Positions 47,855-56,963 are shown, counted from the stretch's first letter. The stretch is DNA of 64,000 nt from Pollutimonas sp. M17 (GCF_025836975.1 NZ_CP107548.1:1364001-1428000); one strand, 5' to 3'. Numbers and translations: made by a program. Notes: generated by a model not told the origin, from the letters alone.

Positions 47855-48739
47855 ATGAAAGTCTTGCTGACAGGGGCAAGTGGCTTTGTGGGGCGCTATG
47901 TGCTGGAGCAACTGGCGCGCGAAGGTATTGAGACGGTTGTTGTGGGTCGCCGCCCCCCGCTTGTTTCAACACAATTCATTCAACAGGATTTCCTGGAACT
48001 AGCGGATTTTTCCGCTGTGGTCGATCGGGCCCGAGCAACACATTTGTTGCATCTGGCCTGGTATGCCGAGCACGGGAAGTTCTGGGCATCGCCCCTGAAT
48101 TATCGCTGGGTTGATGCTACGGTCAGGCTGGTTGAAGCGTTTTGTGAAGTGGGCGGACAGCATGTCATTGTGGCAGGATCAGGTACGGAATACGACTGGT
48201 CTTGCGGCTATATGCAGGAAGACGTCACAGCCTTGCGGCCTGGCACGGTGTATGGTGTGGCGAAGGATGCCGCTAGGTGTCTAACCAGGGCGGTTTGCGG
48301 GCAGCATGAGGTAAGGCATGTCTGGGGAAGAGTATTCTTTCCCTACGGTGAGGGGGAATCGTCACTACGCCTGATTCCTTCGCTGATAGACGTATTCCTG
48401 GGGCGACGCCCCGCGTTTGGGGTAAACGCGGCAGCATACCGGGATTTCATGCATGTCAACGATGTTGCAGAAGGCTTCATGACCTTGCTCCGTTCCGAGG
48501 CGGCTGGGGTATTCAATATCTGTTCAGGGCAACCTGCGCTCATAGCAGATCTGGTGAAGCATATTGCAGCTCGGTGTGATACCGACGCACAACAGGTACT
48601 GGCTTTGGCGACTGAACGCCCCGGCGACCCGGCAATGGTTGTCGGAGACAATCGCCGCCTTATCAGCTTAGGTTGGAAACAGAAAACCTCTTTGGAACAA
48701 GGGTTGGCGAACTACATTGAGCAGGTACAGCAGCGATGA
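47855..48739 (+). CDS. NAD-dependent sugar epimerase/dehydratase-family reductase (SDR)
   Basis: A 294-residue extended SDR: Rossmann motif TGASGFVGR (residues 6-14), GSGTEYDW serine region, and YGVAKDA (YxxxK catalytic pair). Downstream sequence AYRDFMHVNDVAEGFMTLL is typical of nucleotide-sugar reductases and epimerases. In this island it could reduce the 4-keto group of the CDP-6-deoxysugar. It overlaps the next gene by 4 bases (ATGA). Confidence 0.85.
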   Translation: MKVLLTGASGFVGRYVLEQLAREGIETVVVGRRPPLVSTQFIQQDFLELADFSAVVDRARATHLLHLAWYAEHGKFWASPLNYRWVDATVRLVEAFCEVGGQHVIVAGSGTEYDWSCGYMQEDVTALRPGTVYGVAKDAARCLTRAVCGQHEVRHVWGRVFFPYGEGESSLRLIPSLIDVFLGRRPAFGVNAAAYRDFMHVNDVAEGFMTLLRSEAAGVFNICSGQPALIADLVKHIAARCDTDAQQVLALATERPGDPAMVVGDNRRLISLGWKQKTSLEQGLANYIEQVQQR

Positions 48740-49923
48740 TGAGCAAATGTGCGGTATGTTCAGGAAACGATATTGTTTCTTTTCTGAAGCGTGAGCGTGT
48801 TCCTGTACACCAACATCTGGTGTCAAAGGACAGGGCTTCTGCACAAAGTATGGATCGTGCACAACTGGACATGGCTGTGTGCCGATCCTGCGGTTTTGTA
48901 TTCAACCGCTTGTTTGATTTCTCCAAGCTATCCTACGACGAGAGCTACGACAACACACAATCGTGTTCCGCGCATTTCAATACATATCTGGATAGCCTGG
49001 TGGCGTATCTGGTCGAACAGAAGAATGTGCGCAATTGTACGATTGTGGAAGTGGGCTGCGGGAAAGGTATTTTCCTTAGAAAACTGGTGGAATACCCCGG
49101 CGCCAATAATCGTGGAATAGGATTTGATCCAAGCTATGTCGGCCTGGAATCTGAAATAGACGGGCGGCTGGTTTTTCATCGAAAGTTCTATGATGGGTCC
49201 AGCGCAGACTTGGAAGCCGATGTTGTCATTTGCCGTCATGTGATCGAGCACGTGCCGGAACCTTTATTACTGCTGCGCACCGTGCGAGCTGCTCTTGAAG
49301 GCTCACCAAATGCCAGAGTGTATTTTGAAACGCCTTGTGTAGACTGGATTTTGCAAAACAAGGTGGTATGGGATTTTTTCTACGAACATTGCTCCCTGTT
49401 TACGGCTTATTCCTTGGCTGTGGCGTTTTCAGAGTCAGGGTTTGCTGTTCAAGATGTTCATCATGTGTTTGATGAACAGTACCTCTGGTTGGAAGCCAGG
49501 CCTGGGCGCGCTGCGATAGGAAACGAGAGGGTCGATAACGACGGTGCAGTGGAAAATACTGTCAGGTCGTCTCTGGCCTACGGTGAGCAGGAAGAGGCAA
49601 ACCGCCTGAAATGGCTGGCGTATCTGTCAGAACTGAAGGCAGAAGGGGCGCTTGCCCTGTGGGGGGCTGGTGCAAAGGGCGTTACCTTTGCAAATCTGGT
49701 TGACCCGGAGGCTACCTTGATCGATTGCGTGGTGGATCTGAATCCGAACAAGCAATCGGGCTTTCTTCCGGGGACGGGGCATCCAGTGGTGTCGCCGCTT
49801 GAATTGCTTACACGCAATGTAAAAAATGCAGTCCTTATGAATCCGAATTATCGTCAGGAAAATTTGACGCTTCTGGAAGAGTCGGGAATTGCGGTCAAGC
49901 TGGTTGAACTGGCGGGTGTGTAG
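48736..49923 (+). CDS. NDP-sugar C-methyltransferase
   Basis: A 395-residue three-part enzyme. N-terminal zinc-binding part CAVCSGND...CRSCGFVFN (four Cys); middle SAM domain with IVEVGCGKGIFLRKL (motif I); C-terminal part ALWGAGAKGVTFANLVDPEA and DLNPNKQSGFLPGTGHPVVS, the C-methyltransferase (PF08484-like) signature. Such enzymes (TylC3 type) add a methyl to C3 of a 4-keto sugar. With RfbF/RfbG this suggests a branched 6-deoxysugar. Two ATGs in tandem leave the start uncertain by one codon. Confidence 0.86.
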   Translation: MMSKCAVCSGNDIVSFLKRERVPVHQHLVSKDRASAQSMDRAQLDMAVCRSCGFVFNRLFDFSKLSYDESYDNTQSCSAHFNTYLDSLVAYLVEQKNVRNCTIVEVGCGKGIFLRKLVEYPGANNRGIGFDPSYVGLESEIDGRLVFHRKFYDGSSADLEADVVICRHVIEHVPEPLLLLRTVRAALEGSPNARVYFETPCVDWILQNKVVWDFFYEHCSLFTAYSLAVAFSESGFAVQDVHHVFDEQYLWLEARPGRAAIGNERVDNDGAVENTVRSSLAYGEQEEANRLKWLAYLSELKAEGALALWGAGAKGVTFANLVDPEATLIDCVVDLNPNKQSGFLPGTGHPVVSPLELLTRNVKNAVLMNPNYRQENLTLLEESGIAVKLVELAGV

Positions 49924-49960
49924 TGAAAGAGTGCCGCCAGCCAAAGCATACAGCGGTTGT

Positions 49961-50713
49961 TTATTTTACTCGTAGCAGGAAGCCATCCGGTGCAGCCGTA
50001 ACAAGAATCTGCTCTTGAATTGTTTGATCAATTTCGAATTCCGGGTGGCTACCCAGCCATTCATGCACCGCAGTCTTCGGGTTGTCGCCTTTCTTCCAGG
50101 GGCGGTCTGACCACATGCTTTCATCGGGGTAATCTTCAACGACGGTATCGAAAACAATACAATAACTTCCCACGCTGACAAGGCTCGCGTAGGCATTCAA
50201 CTCTGCAAGGACGTGGTCGTGGGCGTGGTTGGAGTCCAGCATGACGAGCACTTTTTTTCCTGCTGCCATATCATGAACTTTTTTCACGATATCGGCGTCT
50301 ACGCTGGAACCTTCAATCAGGGAAATACGGTGCGCCATGGGGTGGGTTTCAATAGCCGCCCGATTATGTGGGCGAATATCAATGTCGATTCCTACGACAT
50401 GGCCGTGCCCCAGAAGCTGGAGCATGGATGCTGAGAAGATGATAGAGCCACCGTGTGCGACGCCTGTTTCAATGATGAGATCAGGTTTGACTGCCCAGAT
50501 AATTTCCTGAAGCGCCAGGGTGTCGGTGGGAAGCTGAATAATCGGGCGCCCCAGCCAGGAGGCGTTGTACATGTACTTGCGTTCTATTATTTTGTCCCGC
50601 CATGCGATCGACAGGGCTTTGAGTTCAGCATCTTGCCCGTATTTGATAATGCGTTCGCGTTTTTCAACCTGATAGTCGGTTGCGGCGTCTGGGGTGGTGT
50701 TGAGATAGCGCAT
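49961..50713 (-). CDS. CmcI-like (cephalosporin hydroxylase family) O-methyltransferase
   Basis: A 250-residue protein with the CmcI/rhamnosyl O-methyltransferase pattern: PTDTLALQEIIWAVKPDLII, ETGVAHGGSIIFSASMLQL, VVGIDIDIRPHNR, and LVMLDSNHAHDHVLAELNAY. Members methylate hydroxyls of sugars. Here it may cap the flagellin glycan with O-methyl. Last gene of the minus-strand rfbF-rfbG-epimerase unit. Confidence 0.85.
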   Translation of the reverse strand: MRYLNTTPDAATDYQVEKRERIIKYGQDAELKALSIAWRDKIIERKYMYNASWLGRPIIQLPTDTLALQEIIWAVKPDLIIETGVAHGGSIIFSASMLQLLGHGHVVGIDIDIRPHNRAAIETHPMAHRISLIEGSSVDADIVKKVHDMAAGKKVLVMLDSNHAHDHVLAELNAYASLVSVGSYCIVFDTVVEDYPDESMWSDRPWKKGDNPKTAVHEWLGSHPEFEIDQTIQEQILVTAAPDGFLLRVK

Positions 50714-50757
50714 AATATGTCCAGGGTGATGAGTCTTTGCGAGGTTGGGGCAGGCTA

Positions 50758-51348
50758 TTACAGTTCAGAACGTTCGCCGATAGCGCCAAGCCCATGAAAG
50801 CGTGAGGTATCCATAAAGGGGCGCTGCTGGTCGCGTTGCGAAATTTCGCCAACGGGAAGTGGCCAGTCGATTGCAATGGCGGGGTCAAGGGGGTTGACAC
50901 CGTCTTCATCGGTAGCGCTGTAAGCGGTAGATACCAGATAAAGAATCTGGGCGTTGGCTTCCAGTGTCTGGAAACCATGAGCGACGCCTGGAGGGACGAC
51001 CAGACTGTTCTGAAGTTCTGCAGATAACATCAGCCCATGCCATTGCAGATAGGTGGGTGAGCCGGCGCGAAGATCTATCGCAACGTCGAAGATGCTGCCT
51101 TGCAAGCAGGATACGATCTTGGTTTCGGCGTGCGGAGCATATTGAAAATGCATGCCCCGGATGGTGCCACGCTGTTTTGACATGGAATGGTTGATCTGCA
51201 CAGGCAGAGGCAAGCCCAGGGCCGAAAACTCTTCCTGGCAATAGAACCGGGAGAAAAACCCTCGGTCGTCCTGAATGGGTTTGCGCTTGAGGTGCAATAA
51301 CCCTGATATTGGGCTGGCTTGTAGCTCGAATCTATTGGTGTTTTTCAC
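50758..51348 (-). CDS. dTDP-4-dehydrorhamnose 3,5-epimerase-like protein (RmlC family)
   Basis: About 196 residues. Family motifs are present: DRGFFSRFYCQEEF, KQRGTIRGMHFQ (His of the catalytic dyad), DVAIDLRAGSPTYLQWHG, VVPPGVAHGFQTLE, and a Tyr region STAYSATDEDGVNPLDP. It would epimerise C3 and/or C5 of the CDP-4-keto-6-deoxysugar. The frame is open to 51423, but that would overlap rfbG; the GTG at 51348 gives the standard N-terminus. No strong Shine-Dalgarno is visible, so the start is uncertain. Confidence 0.85.
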   Translation of the reverse strand: MKNTNRFELQASPISGLLHLKRKPIQDDRGFFSRFYCQEEFSALGLPLPVQINHSMSKQRGTIRGMHFQYAPHAETKIVSCLQGSIFDVAIDLRAGSPTYLQWHGLMLSAELQNSLVVPPGVAHGFQTLEANAQILYLVSTAYSATDEDGVNPLDPAIAIDWPLPVGEISQRDQQRPFMDTSRFHGLGAIGERSEL

Positions 51349-51383
51349 AATGGTTGCGCAGCAGCGGCAAGAAAAATTAAAAA

Positions 51384-52466
51384 TCAGCAGTGAGTGGAAT
51401 AAGCTTCCAGATCTGCCAGGCACAAGTCATAGGCATTTTGCCCTTCGTTTTGCCCGCGATACCAGAGCAGAGTGCGGGAAACAACTTCTTCAAGTGCCCA
51501 TTTAGGCGTTACCCCAAGTGTCTGTCTGGCGAAAGCGGTTTCCAGAGCCAGCCAGCTTGCTTCGTGCCTGGTGTCATTGGCTGGAGTATCCCATTGAGTG
51601 CTGCCCGAACCATAGGCTGCGCGGGCCATGTTGATAATTTTCCGCACACTGGCTGCTTCGTGGGGTAAAGGGCCAAAATTGTAGGCAGTTGGGGGGGCTG
51701 AACCTTGCCAGAGGTGTTGTGCTAGACTCAGATACCCTTGGAGAGGTTCAAGTACATGCTGCCAGGGGCGTATGGATTCGGGTTGGCGGATTTGCAATGG
51801 TGTATTGCCTTGCCAGGCGCGAATGGCATCGGGAATTAAGCGGTCGGCAGACCAATCGCCGCCACCTATGACATTGCCTGCTCGAGCACTGGCAACAGAC
51901 ACGCCTTGGCTTGATAAAAAAGCCCGTCGATAGCTGTCTATAATGATTTCGCTGGCAGCTTTGCTTGCGCTGTAAGGGTCGTGACCACCCAGGGCATCTG
52001 TTTCCCGATAGGGATAGATGTTTTCTTTCGGCTGATAAACTTTATCGGTAGTGACCATGACGGCAACCCGCACGGTTCCCAGATCACGCAAGGCATTCAG
52101 AACATGGGCGGTTCCCATGACATTGCTGCCATACGTGCCCAGAGGGTCGGCATAGCTTGCTCTGACCAAAGCCTGTGCCGCTAGGTGGAAGACGATTTCC
52201 GGCGCTGACTGGCGGATCAAGGCGGCTAGCGGTTCCGCCTGACGGATATTGCAATAATGGCTTTCTATTCGAGTACCAAGATTCGTCAGCTCAAACAGGC
52301 TGGGCGTGCTGTTTGGCGGCAGGGCGACGCCTGTAACGTGGGCGCCAAGGTGATTCAACCAGAGTGCCAGCCAACTGCCTTTGAAACCGGTGTGCCCGGT
52401 GAGCAGAACCCGTTTTCCTTTCCAGAATGCTGGGGAGGGAAGGTGCATGGTTACCATATTTTCCAA
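51384..52466 (-). CDS. rfbG: CDP-glucose 4,6-dehydratase
   Basis: A 360-residue extended [23 protein letters not shown] (Rossmann GxxGxxG, typical of RfbG), TTDKVY, and YSASKAA (YxxxK). Further motifs: [20 protein letters not shown] and [13 protein letters not shown]. It makes CDP-4-keto-6-deoxyglucose. It overlaps rfbF by 16 bases if the first ATG (MENMV) is used; a later ATG (MVTMH) would shorten that. Confidence 0.95.
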   Translation of the reverse strand: MENMVTMHLPSPAFWKGKRVLLTGHTGFKGSWLALWLNHLGAHVTGVALPPNSTPSLFELTNLGTRIESHYCNIRQAEPLAALIRQSAPEIVFHLAAQALVRASYADPLGTYGSNVMGTAHVLNALRDLGTVRVAVMVTTDKVYQPKENIYPYRETDALGGHDPYSASKAASEIIIDSYRRAFLSSQGVSVASARAGNVIGGGDWSADRLIPDAIRAWQGNTPLQIRQPESIRPWQHVLEPLQGYLSLAQHLWQGSAPPTAYNFGPLPHEAASVRKIINMARAAYGSGSTQWDTPANDTRHEASWLALETAFARQTLGVTPKWALEEVVSRTLLWYRGQNEGQNAYDLCLADLEAYSTHC

Positions 52467-53221
52467 GGAGCTTTGTCTTCTTGCCAGAGAGATTCGAGCA
52501 GGTTCTTTTCTCGCAGAGTGTCCATGGCCTGCCAGAAGCCCGTGTGTTCGAATGCCTGCAGTTCGCCATCATGAGCTAAACCGGTAAGAGGTTCGAGTTC
52601 CCAACTTGTGCTGTCGTCAGAAATGCGGGCCAGCGTCTCTGGAGACAGGATAAAAAAGCCACCGTTGATCCAGCCGCCTTCGCCTTTTGGTTTCTCTGTG
52701 AAGCCTTCTACTGAATGACCATTTCGCCTCAGCGCACCATAACGCCCGGGAGGAAGAACGGCTGTGATAGTAGCCTGTTTACCATGTGAGCGGTGGAATT
52801 CGATGCTTGCAGTGATATCTACATCCGACAAGCCGTCGCCATAGGTGAAGCAGAAGGCGTCTTCGTCCTGCACGTATTCCTGTACACGCTTCAAGCGGCC
52901 GCCAGTCATGGTGTTTTCGCCGGTGTCCACCAAGGTGACGCGCCAGGGTTCTGCCTTGCGGCGGTGAACTTCCATCTGGTTGTTGGCCATGTCAAAGGTT
53001 ACGTCGGACATGTGCAGGAAGTAGTTGGCGAAGTATTCTTTGATGACATAGCCTTTGTAACCGCAGCAGATGACGAAATCATTGATGCCGTGGGCAGAAT
53101 ACAGCTTCATGATATGCCACAACATGGGCCGGCCGCCGATCTCAATCATGGGTTTGGGGCGTAGGTGAGTTTCTTCAGATATCCGGGTGCCCAGGCCCCC
53201 GGCAAGGATGACGGTTTTCAT
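52451..53221 (-). CDS. rfbF: Glucose-1-phosphate cytidylyltransferase
   Basis: A 256-residue nucleotidyltransferase: [20 protein letters not shown] is the NTP-binding motif (GGxGTR...KP), followed by [32 protein letters not shown] and [17 protein letters not shown]-like segments typical of RfbF. It makes CDP-glucose from glucose-1-phosphate and CTP. First gene of the minus-strand unit; the next feature upstream is the flagellin relic. Confidence 0.95.
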   Translation of the reverse strand: MKTVILAGGLGTRISEETHLRPKPMIEIGGRPMLWHIMKLYSAHGINDFVICCGYKGYVIKEYFANYFLHMSDVTFDMANNQMEVHRRKAEPWRVTLVDTGENTMTGGRLKRVQEYVQDEDAFCFTYGDGLSDVDITASIEFHRSHGKQATITAVLPPGRYGALRRNGHSVEGFTEKPKGEGGWINGGFFILSPETLARISDDSTSWELEPLTGLAHDGELQAFEHTGFWQAMDTLREKNLLESLWQEDKAPWKIW

Positions 53222-53354
53222 GGTGTCTTCTTGGGTTGATTGTGCGGGGATCTAAGCGCGGCCTATTCAGGGGGCACGGGCGTGCTTACATCTCGTTTCG
53301 GATAGTCTAGTGGAAAAAGTTTGTCTGGGATTGAAAGAATAGACCGTAGAATAA

Positions 53355-53581
53355 TGGGTACTTGATAGGAACGATTTTTCGTAGATATCGCCATCCGCAG
53401 CCCGCTAGCGTATTGAAGACACCGACTATGCCGTCGAGGTCTCCAACATGGCCCGCTCGTAAATCCTGCAACAGGCGGGCACTCCGGTTCTGGCGCAAGC
53501 CAACCAGGTTCCGCAGACTATGCTGTCGCTGCTGCGTTAATTCGTAGCAATAGTAGCGCGTCTCTGGGTATTTGATAGGGA
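53355..53581 (+). repeat. Imperfect 17-bp direct repeat flanking the flagellin relic
   Basis: TGGGTACTTGATAGGAA (53355-53371) and TGGGTATTTGATAGGGA (53565-53581) differ at two positions and lie 210 bp apart, one on each side of the relic. Confidence 0.6.
53391..53547 (+). pseudogene. Decayed 3' end of a flagellin gene
   Basis: From about 53391 the DNA follows the last roughly 150 bp of fliC and continues a few bases past the stop (TAATTCGTA in both). Aligned in frame it reads AAR-stop-RIEDTDYAVEVSNMARS-stop-ILQQAGTPVLAQANQ...TMLSLLR. The two stops replace Ser (TCG to TAG) and Gln (CAG to TAA). There is no start or promoter. It marks the far border of the glycosylation island opposite fliC. 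Confidence 0.92.
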
Positions 53582-53662
53582 TGTGGCTTACACTGGAAAC
53601 CGTCATCTTGGGCAACCGTGGTGGCGGTTTTCAATATTTGACACACTTACGGGGTACTAATC

Positions 53663-53869
53663 ATGAACGCGAGCGACCATCGTCGGGTCATAGTCGAATT
53701 TGATGCGCTCGTGCAGGAAGTAGCTGTCACGATACGGCGATTTGAAGCCGCTGGCATGACGGCCCTCATGAAAGACGACTATGTGGCCTTGCATACCCTG
53801 GAACACCGCATTATGGAAATGCGTCTTGTCCATGCCGACGCCATAAATCCGCAACAAGAACAGGTGTGA
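53663..53869 (+). CDS. Small hypothetical protein
   Basis: A 68-residue acidic, helical open frame (MNASDHRRVIVEFDAL...) with no family I recognise. A weak GGGG lies 10 bases before the ATG. The opposite strand has a longer frame (53657-54028), but that runs into the IS66 end and does not continue on the far side when the insertion is removed, so I prefer this strand. Confidence 0.45.
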   Translation: MNASDHRRVIVEFDALVQEVAVTIRRFEAAGMTALMKDDYVALHTLEHRIMEMRLVHADAINPQQEQV

Positions 53870-53948
53870 GGGAAGCATGCGTTTGGGCTCCAGGCCGGCT
53901 ACGCTGCCCGACGGTAATGCTCCCGAAAAAGGAATAGTCTTAAAGATA

Positions 53949-53956
53949 GAATTTTC
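53949..53956. repeat. Left copy of the 8-bp IS66 target duplication
   Basis: GAATTTTC here is repeated exactly at 56931-56938, directly outside the right terminal repeat. Eight bases is the usual IS66-family duplication. Confidence 0.93.
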
Positions 53957-54052
53957 GTAATGCTCCGGCCTGTACCGTCTTGACCGCGCGGGCTCAACAA
54001 TCCATTCACAATTAAAATCGGCCTTCACCTCTTACCGACATTTAGGCCTGAT

Positions 54053-54415
54053 ATGGATCATGAGACCATCAATCGCAATTTAATTATCATTTTGCCCAAG
54101 CAACCGGCGTTAGACTGGATCATAAGCGTTGATCCGCAACCGATTCAAGGACTGACGCTGGAGGAATTGCGCCAGGAGCAAGAGGTCTATTTGTTAGCAG
54201 GTGGAACGGTCAACACCCCAGAGCAAGCCGAACAGTGGGCGTTGCAGCGCTTTAGCAATCTGTTCGCTACGTTTTTGCACGGTTGGTTTACTGACGATTC
54301 GCTATGGCCTAAGCGCCGAACCCGTAAAATGTTCAAGGAATGGTTTGAGGTGCAATACCACTCGACGATTTGGGATTTGTCGACAGACCCTCTTGAACAC
54401 GAGTCGTGGGACTGA
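54053..54415 (+). CDS. Hypothetical passenger protein inside the IS66 element
   Basis: A 120-residue protein (MDHETINRNLIIILPKQPAL DW...) with a conserved-looking N-terminal ILPKQPALDWI and a later EELRQEQEVYLL. I recognise no function. It lies within the IS ends, converges with tnpC (the two stops are one base apart), and has its own ATG 96 bases inside the left end. Its inclusion explains why the element is about 450 bp longer than a simple tnpABC IS66. Confidence 0.7.
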   Translation: MDHETINRNLIIILPKQPALDWIISVDPQPIQGLTLEELRQEQEVYLLAGGTVNTPEQAEQWALQRFSNLFATFLHGWFTDDSLWPKRRTRKMFKEWFEVQYHSTIWDLSTDPLEHESWD

Positions 54416-54416
54416 T

Positions 54417-56009
54417 CTATTGCGTTGAGGCGCTGGGCAGGTTCACATTCCAGGGCAACAATTCGTCGACTTGATTGACCGGATGGTCAGCAATCACGGT
54501 CAAGACATGACGCAGATACGCCTGGGGATTGATGTCGTTTAACTTGGCTGTGCCAAGTAGGCTGTACATGGTGGCGGCGCGTTCACCGCCCGCGTCGGAT
54601 CCCAGGAACAGGTAGTTTTTCCTGCCCAGGGCTACCCCGCGCAGCGCCCGCTCGGCGGTGTTGTTATCAATCTCGATGCGGCCATCGTCCAGATAACGCA
54701 CCAGTGCCTGCCACTGGTTCATGGCATAAGTGATGGCGTCAGCCGTATTCGATTTGCGTGAGAGGGTCGCCAACTGCTCGCGCAACCAGTCATGCAGCGC
54801 GAAGACGATGGGTTTGGCGTGTTCCTGGCGAGCCCTTCGCCGTACGTCCGCTGGGCTACCGCGGATGCTGGACTCAATCTTGTAGAGTGCGGCGATCCGA
54901 TCAAGCACGTGCGTCGTAATGGGCGTGGCACTTTTAACGTGGATGTCGTAGAACTTACGTCGGGCGTGCGCCCAGCATCCGGCCTCTAGCACACGGCCTG
55001 TTTCATAAATCTTGTCGTATCCGGCAAACGCATCGGCCTGTAGGATACCGATATAATCCTTCAGGTGCGTTTGCGGGTGGATGCCGCGCCGATCAGGCGA
55101 GTAACGTATCCACATGGCCGGCGCCGTCGTGTCGCCACTGGGACGATCATCGCGGGCATAGACCCACAGGCGCGCCTGACGTGTCTTACCGGTTCCCGGC
55201 GCAAGTACGTTGATCGGCGTATCGTCAGTATGCAGTTTGTCGGCACTAAAGATGTGGCGCCGTAGCGCCTCCAGTAAGGGGCGCAGCAATTGGTGCACCC
55301 CACCGACCCAGTCACCGACAGTGCTCTCACTTAAACTCACGTTCTCGCGCTCGTAGATCTGGCACTGGCGATATAGCGGCTGATGGTCCAGATATTTGCT
55401 GACCATGACATGGCTCAGTAGCCCCGGCCCCGCGAAGCTGCGGACAAGGGGGCGGCTGGGCGCGGGCGCTTGCGCCATCCGCTCGCAACAGCTGCACGCC
55501 AGGCGTGGGCGCACATGGCGAATGATTCTAAAGCTGGCCGGCACGTGCTCCAGCACGTTGCTCACGTCCTCGCCCAAGCGTGTCCACGCGCCGCCGCAAT
55601 CGGGGCAGGCTGGCTCGCTCGGAAGATGTTCGTGCACGTCGCACGGCAAGTGCTCGGGTAATGGCCGACGCTGCGGGGCCGGGCGCGAGGCAGGTGCCTG
55701 GGCCGATTCGACCCTTTGCGCGCGTTCGCCCTGGTTGATGTGCAACTCTTCGAGCTCAAGCTGCAATTGATCGATCTGCGCACTGAGCTTCTCGGACTTC
55801 TGGCCGAACAGCGCGCGCCGTAGTTTATCGAGCAACAGGGTCAGACGAGCAATTTCTTGCTTATCGCCCTGCTTATCCTGACGCAGGGCTTCGCGCTCTT
55901 CCTGCCACGCCGCGCGCTCTTGCTCGAAGGCATCGATCTGGGCAGATTTGGCCGACAGCAACGCCTTCAGGGCATCGATATTGTCGGGCAGTTGGGCGCG
56001 GTTGAACAT
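54417..56009 (-). CDS. tnpC: IS66 transposase TnpC
   Basis: A 530-residue transposase. N-terminal leucine-zipper-like coil (RLTLLLDKLRRALFGQKSEK), a zinc finger (CPDCGG...CSCCER), and the DDE catalytic domain: LHTDDTPINVLAPG (D), ILQADAFAGYDKIYETG (D), and NNTAERALRGVALGRKNYLF (E). Full length and apparently functional. Confidence 0.95.
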   Translation of the reverse strand: MFNRAQLPDNIDALKALLSAKSAQIDAFEQERAAWQEEREALRQDKQGDKQEIARLTLLLDKLRRALFGQKSEKLSAQIDQLQLELEELHINQGERAQRVESAQAPASRPAPQRRPLPEHLPCDVHEHLPSEPACPDCGGAWTRLGEDVSNVLEHVPASFRIIRHVRPRLACSCCERMAQAPAPSRPLVRSFAGPGLLSHVMVSKYLDHQPLYRQCQIYERENVSLSESTVGDWVGGVHQLLRPLLEALRRHIFSADKLHTDDTPINVLAPGTGKTRQARLWVYARDDRPSGDTTAPAMWIRYSPDRRGIHPQTHLKDYIGILQADAFAGYDKIYETGRVLEAGCWAHARRKFYDIHVKSATPITTHVLDRIAALYKIESSIRGSPADVRRRARQEHAKPIVFALHDWLREQLATLSRKSNTADAITYAMNQWQALVRYLDDGRIEIDNNTAERALRGVALGRKNYLFLGSDAGGERAATMYSLLGTAKLNDINPQAYLRHVLTVIADHPVNQVDELLPWNVNLPSASTQ

Positions 56010-56100
56010 GGCCGTTATTATACTAAATAACGACTATTTTCTCTATGAATAAAAGGCTGAAAGACCAATAAAAATGCGGCTCTCAAGCGTTTTATTAACG

Positions 56101-56445
56101 CTAGGCCTGAGTCGGTTTATGCGTGCGAGCGGGCCGACGCCAGTCGATCCCCTCGAGCAGCATCGATAGCTGCGCGGAGGTCAGATGCACGGCCCCTGAT
56201 TCGGCGCTGGGCCACACGAAATGACCGTGTTCCAAGCGCTTTGCCAGCAGACACATGCCGTCGCCACTCCACCACAGCACCTTGATGCGATCGCCCTTGC
56301 GCCCACGAAAGACAAATACGTGGCCGCTGAAGGGGTCTTCAAGCAGCGTGGCCTGGACCGTTGTCGCCAGGCCATCGAAGCCACGACGCATATCGGTCGC
56401 ACCGGCTGCCAGCCAGACCCGGGTTCCTGCCGGTAAGCCGATCAT
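56101..56445 (-). CDS. tnpB: IS66 accessory protein TnpB
   Basis: A 114-residue protein with the IS66 Orf2 pattern: [22 protein letters not shown] and [20 protein letters not shown]. It is required for IS66 transposition; its exact role is unclear. It overlaps tnpA by 4 bases. Confidence 0.95.
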   Translation of the reverse strand: MIGLPAGTRVWLAAGATDMRRGFDGLATTVQATLLEDPFSGHVFVFRGRKGDRIKVLWWSGDGMCLLAKRLEHGHFVWPSAESGAVHLTSAQLSMLLEGIDWRRPARTHKPTQA

Positions 56446-56840
56446 TCTCGTAGCGCCTGAATGAGGCAGCGTAACGTAGACAAGTCCGCTGCGCCATGGA
56501 TCACGACACGCGCGGCTGGGAAGATCAGTTCGACGCCAGAGATCGCCGGCCTATCTTGCCCGTCAATTATCTTGGCCGGTTGGCGCGGTGCGGATACCGG
56601 TGGCGCCGCTATCTGCACCGGCAGCAGCAACGGCCCTTGGCTAATTGGCCCGAAGTCGCCACGCCGATACTGCCAGCGCCAATTGTGCAATTGGTTGGCA
56701 TTGATGCCGTGCGCCAGCGCAACCCGTGCAATGGACGCACCACCCGCCATCGATTCCTGCACCACCTGACGTTTGTATCCGACCGGATAGCGGCGCCGAG
56801 GGCTCGCAGAAGAACTCATTACCGAAAGAGAATCGCTCAT
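56442..56840 (-). CDS. tnpA: IS66 accessory protein TnpA (helix-turn-helix)
   Basis: A 132-residue protein ([20 protein letters not shown]...). [32 protein letters not shown] is an IS3/IS66-type helix-turn-helix. The frame is open to 56876; 56840 gives a usual N-terminus. It lies next to the right terminal repeat. Confidence 0.9.
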   Translation of the reverse strand: MSDSLSVMSSSASPRRRYPVGYKRQVVQESMAGGASIARVALAHGINANQLHNWRWQYRRGDFGPISQGPLLLPVQIAAPPVSAPRQPAKIIDGQDRPAISGVELIFPAARVVIHGAADLSTLRCLIQALRE

Positions 56841-56963
56841 TGAAATACGTGTACATCTGAAAAAATACATGGACACGTATCTTGATGAGATTTAACCGAG
56901 ACTTCTAGACGGTACAGGGCGGGCCGTTACGAATTTTCTAACAGAGTATTTTAGAAATTTTGC

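Larger units (their letters stand above)
53957..56930. mobile_element. Complete IS66-family insertion sequence
   Basis: A 2974-bp element. The left end starts GTAATGCTCCGGCCTGTACC and the right end read inward starts GTAACGGCCCGCCCTGTACC; over 24 bp, 20 match. An exact 8-bp duplication GAATTTTC flanks it. It carries tnpA, tnpB and tnpC, all open, plus an extra gene (54053-54415) at the left end. No key residues are lost, so it may be active. It sits in an intergenic region. Confidence 0.95.

Noticed and set aside
53657-54028. A 123-codon minus-strand open frame crossing the left end of the IS66 element
   Set aside because: It begins inside the IS and, when the element and one target copy are removed, the frame meets a stop within a few codons with no start; it is a shadow.
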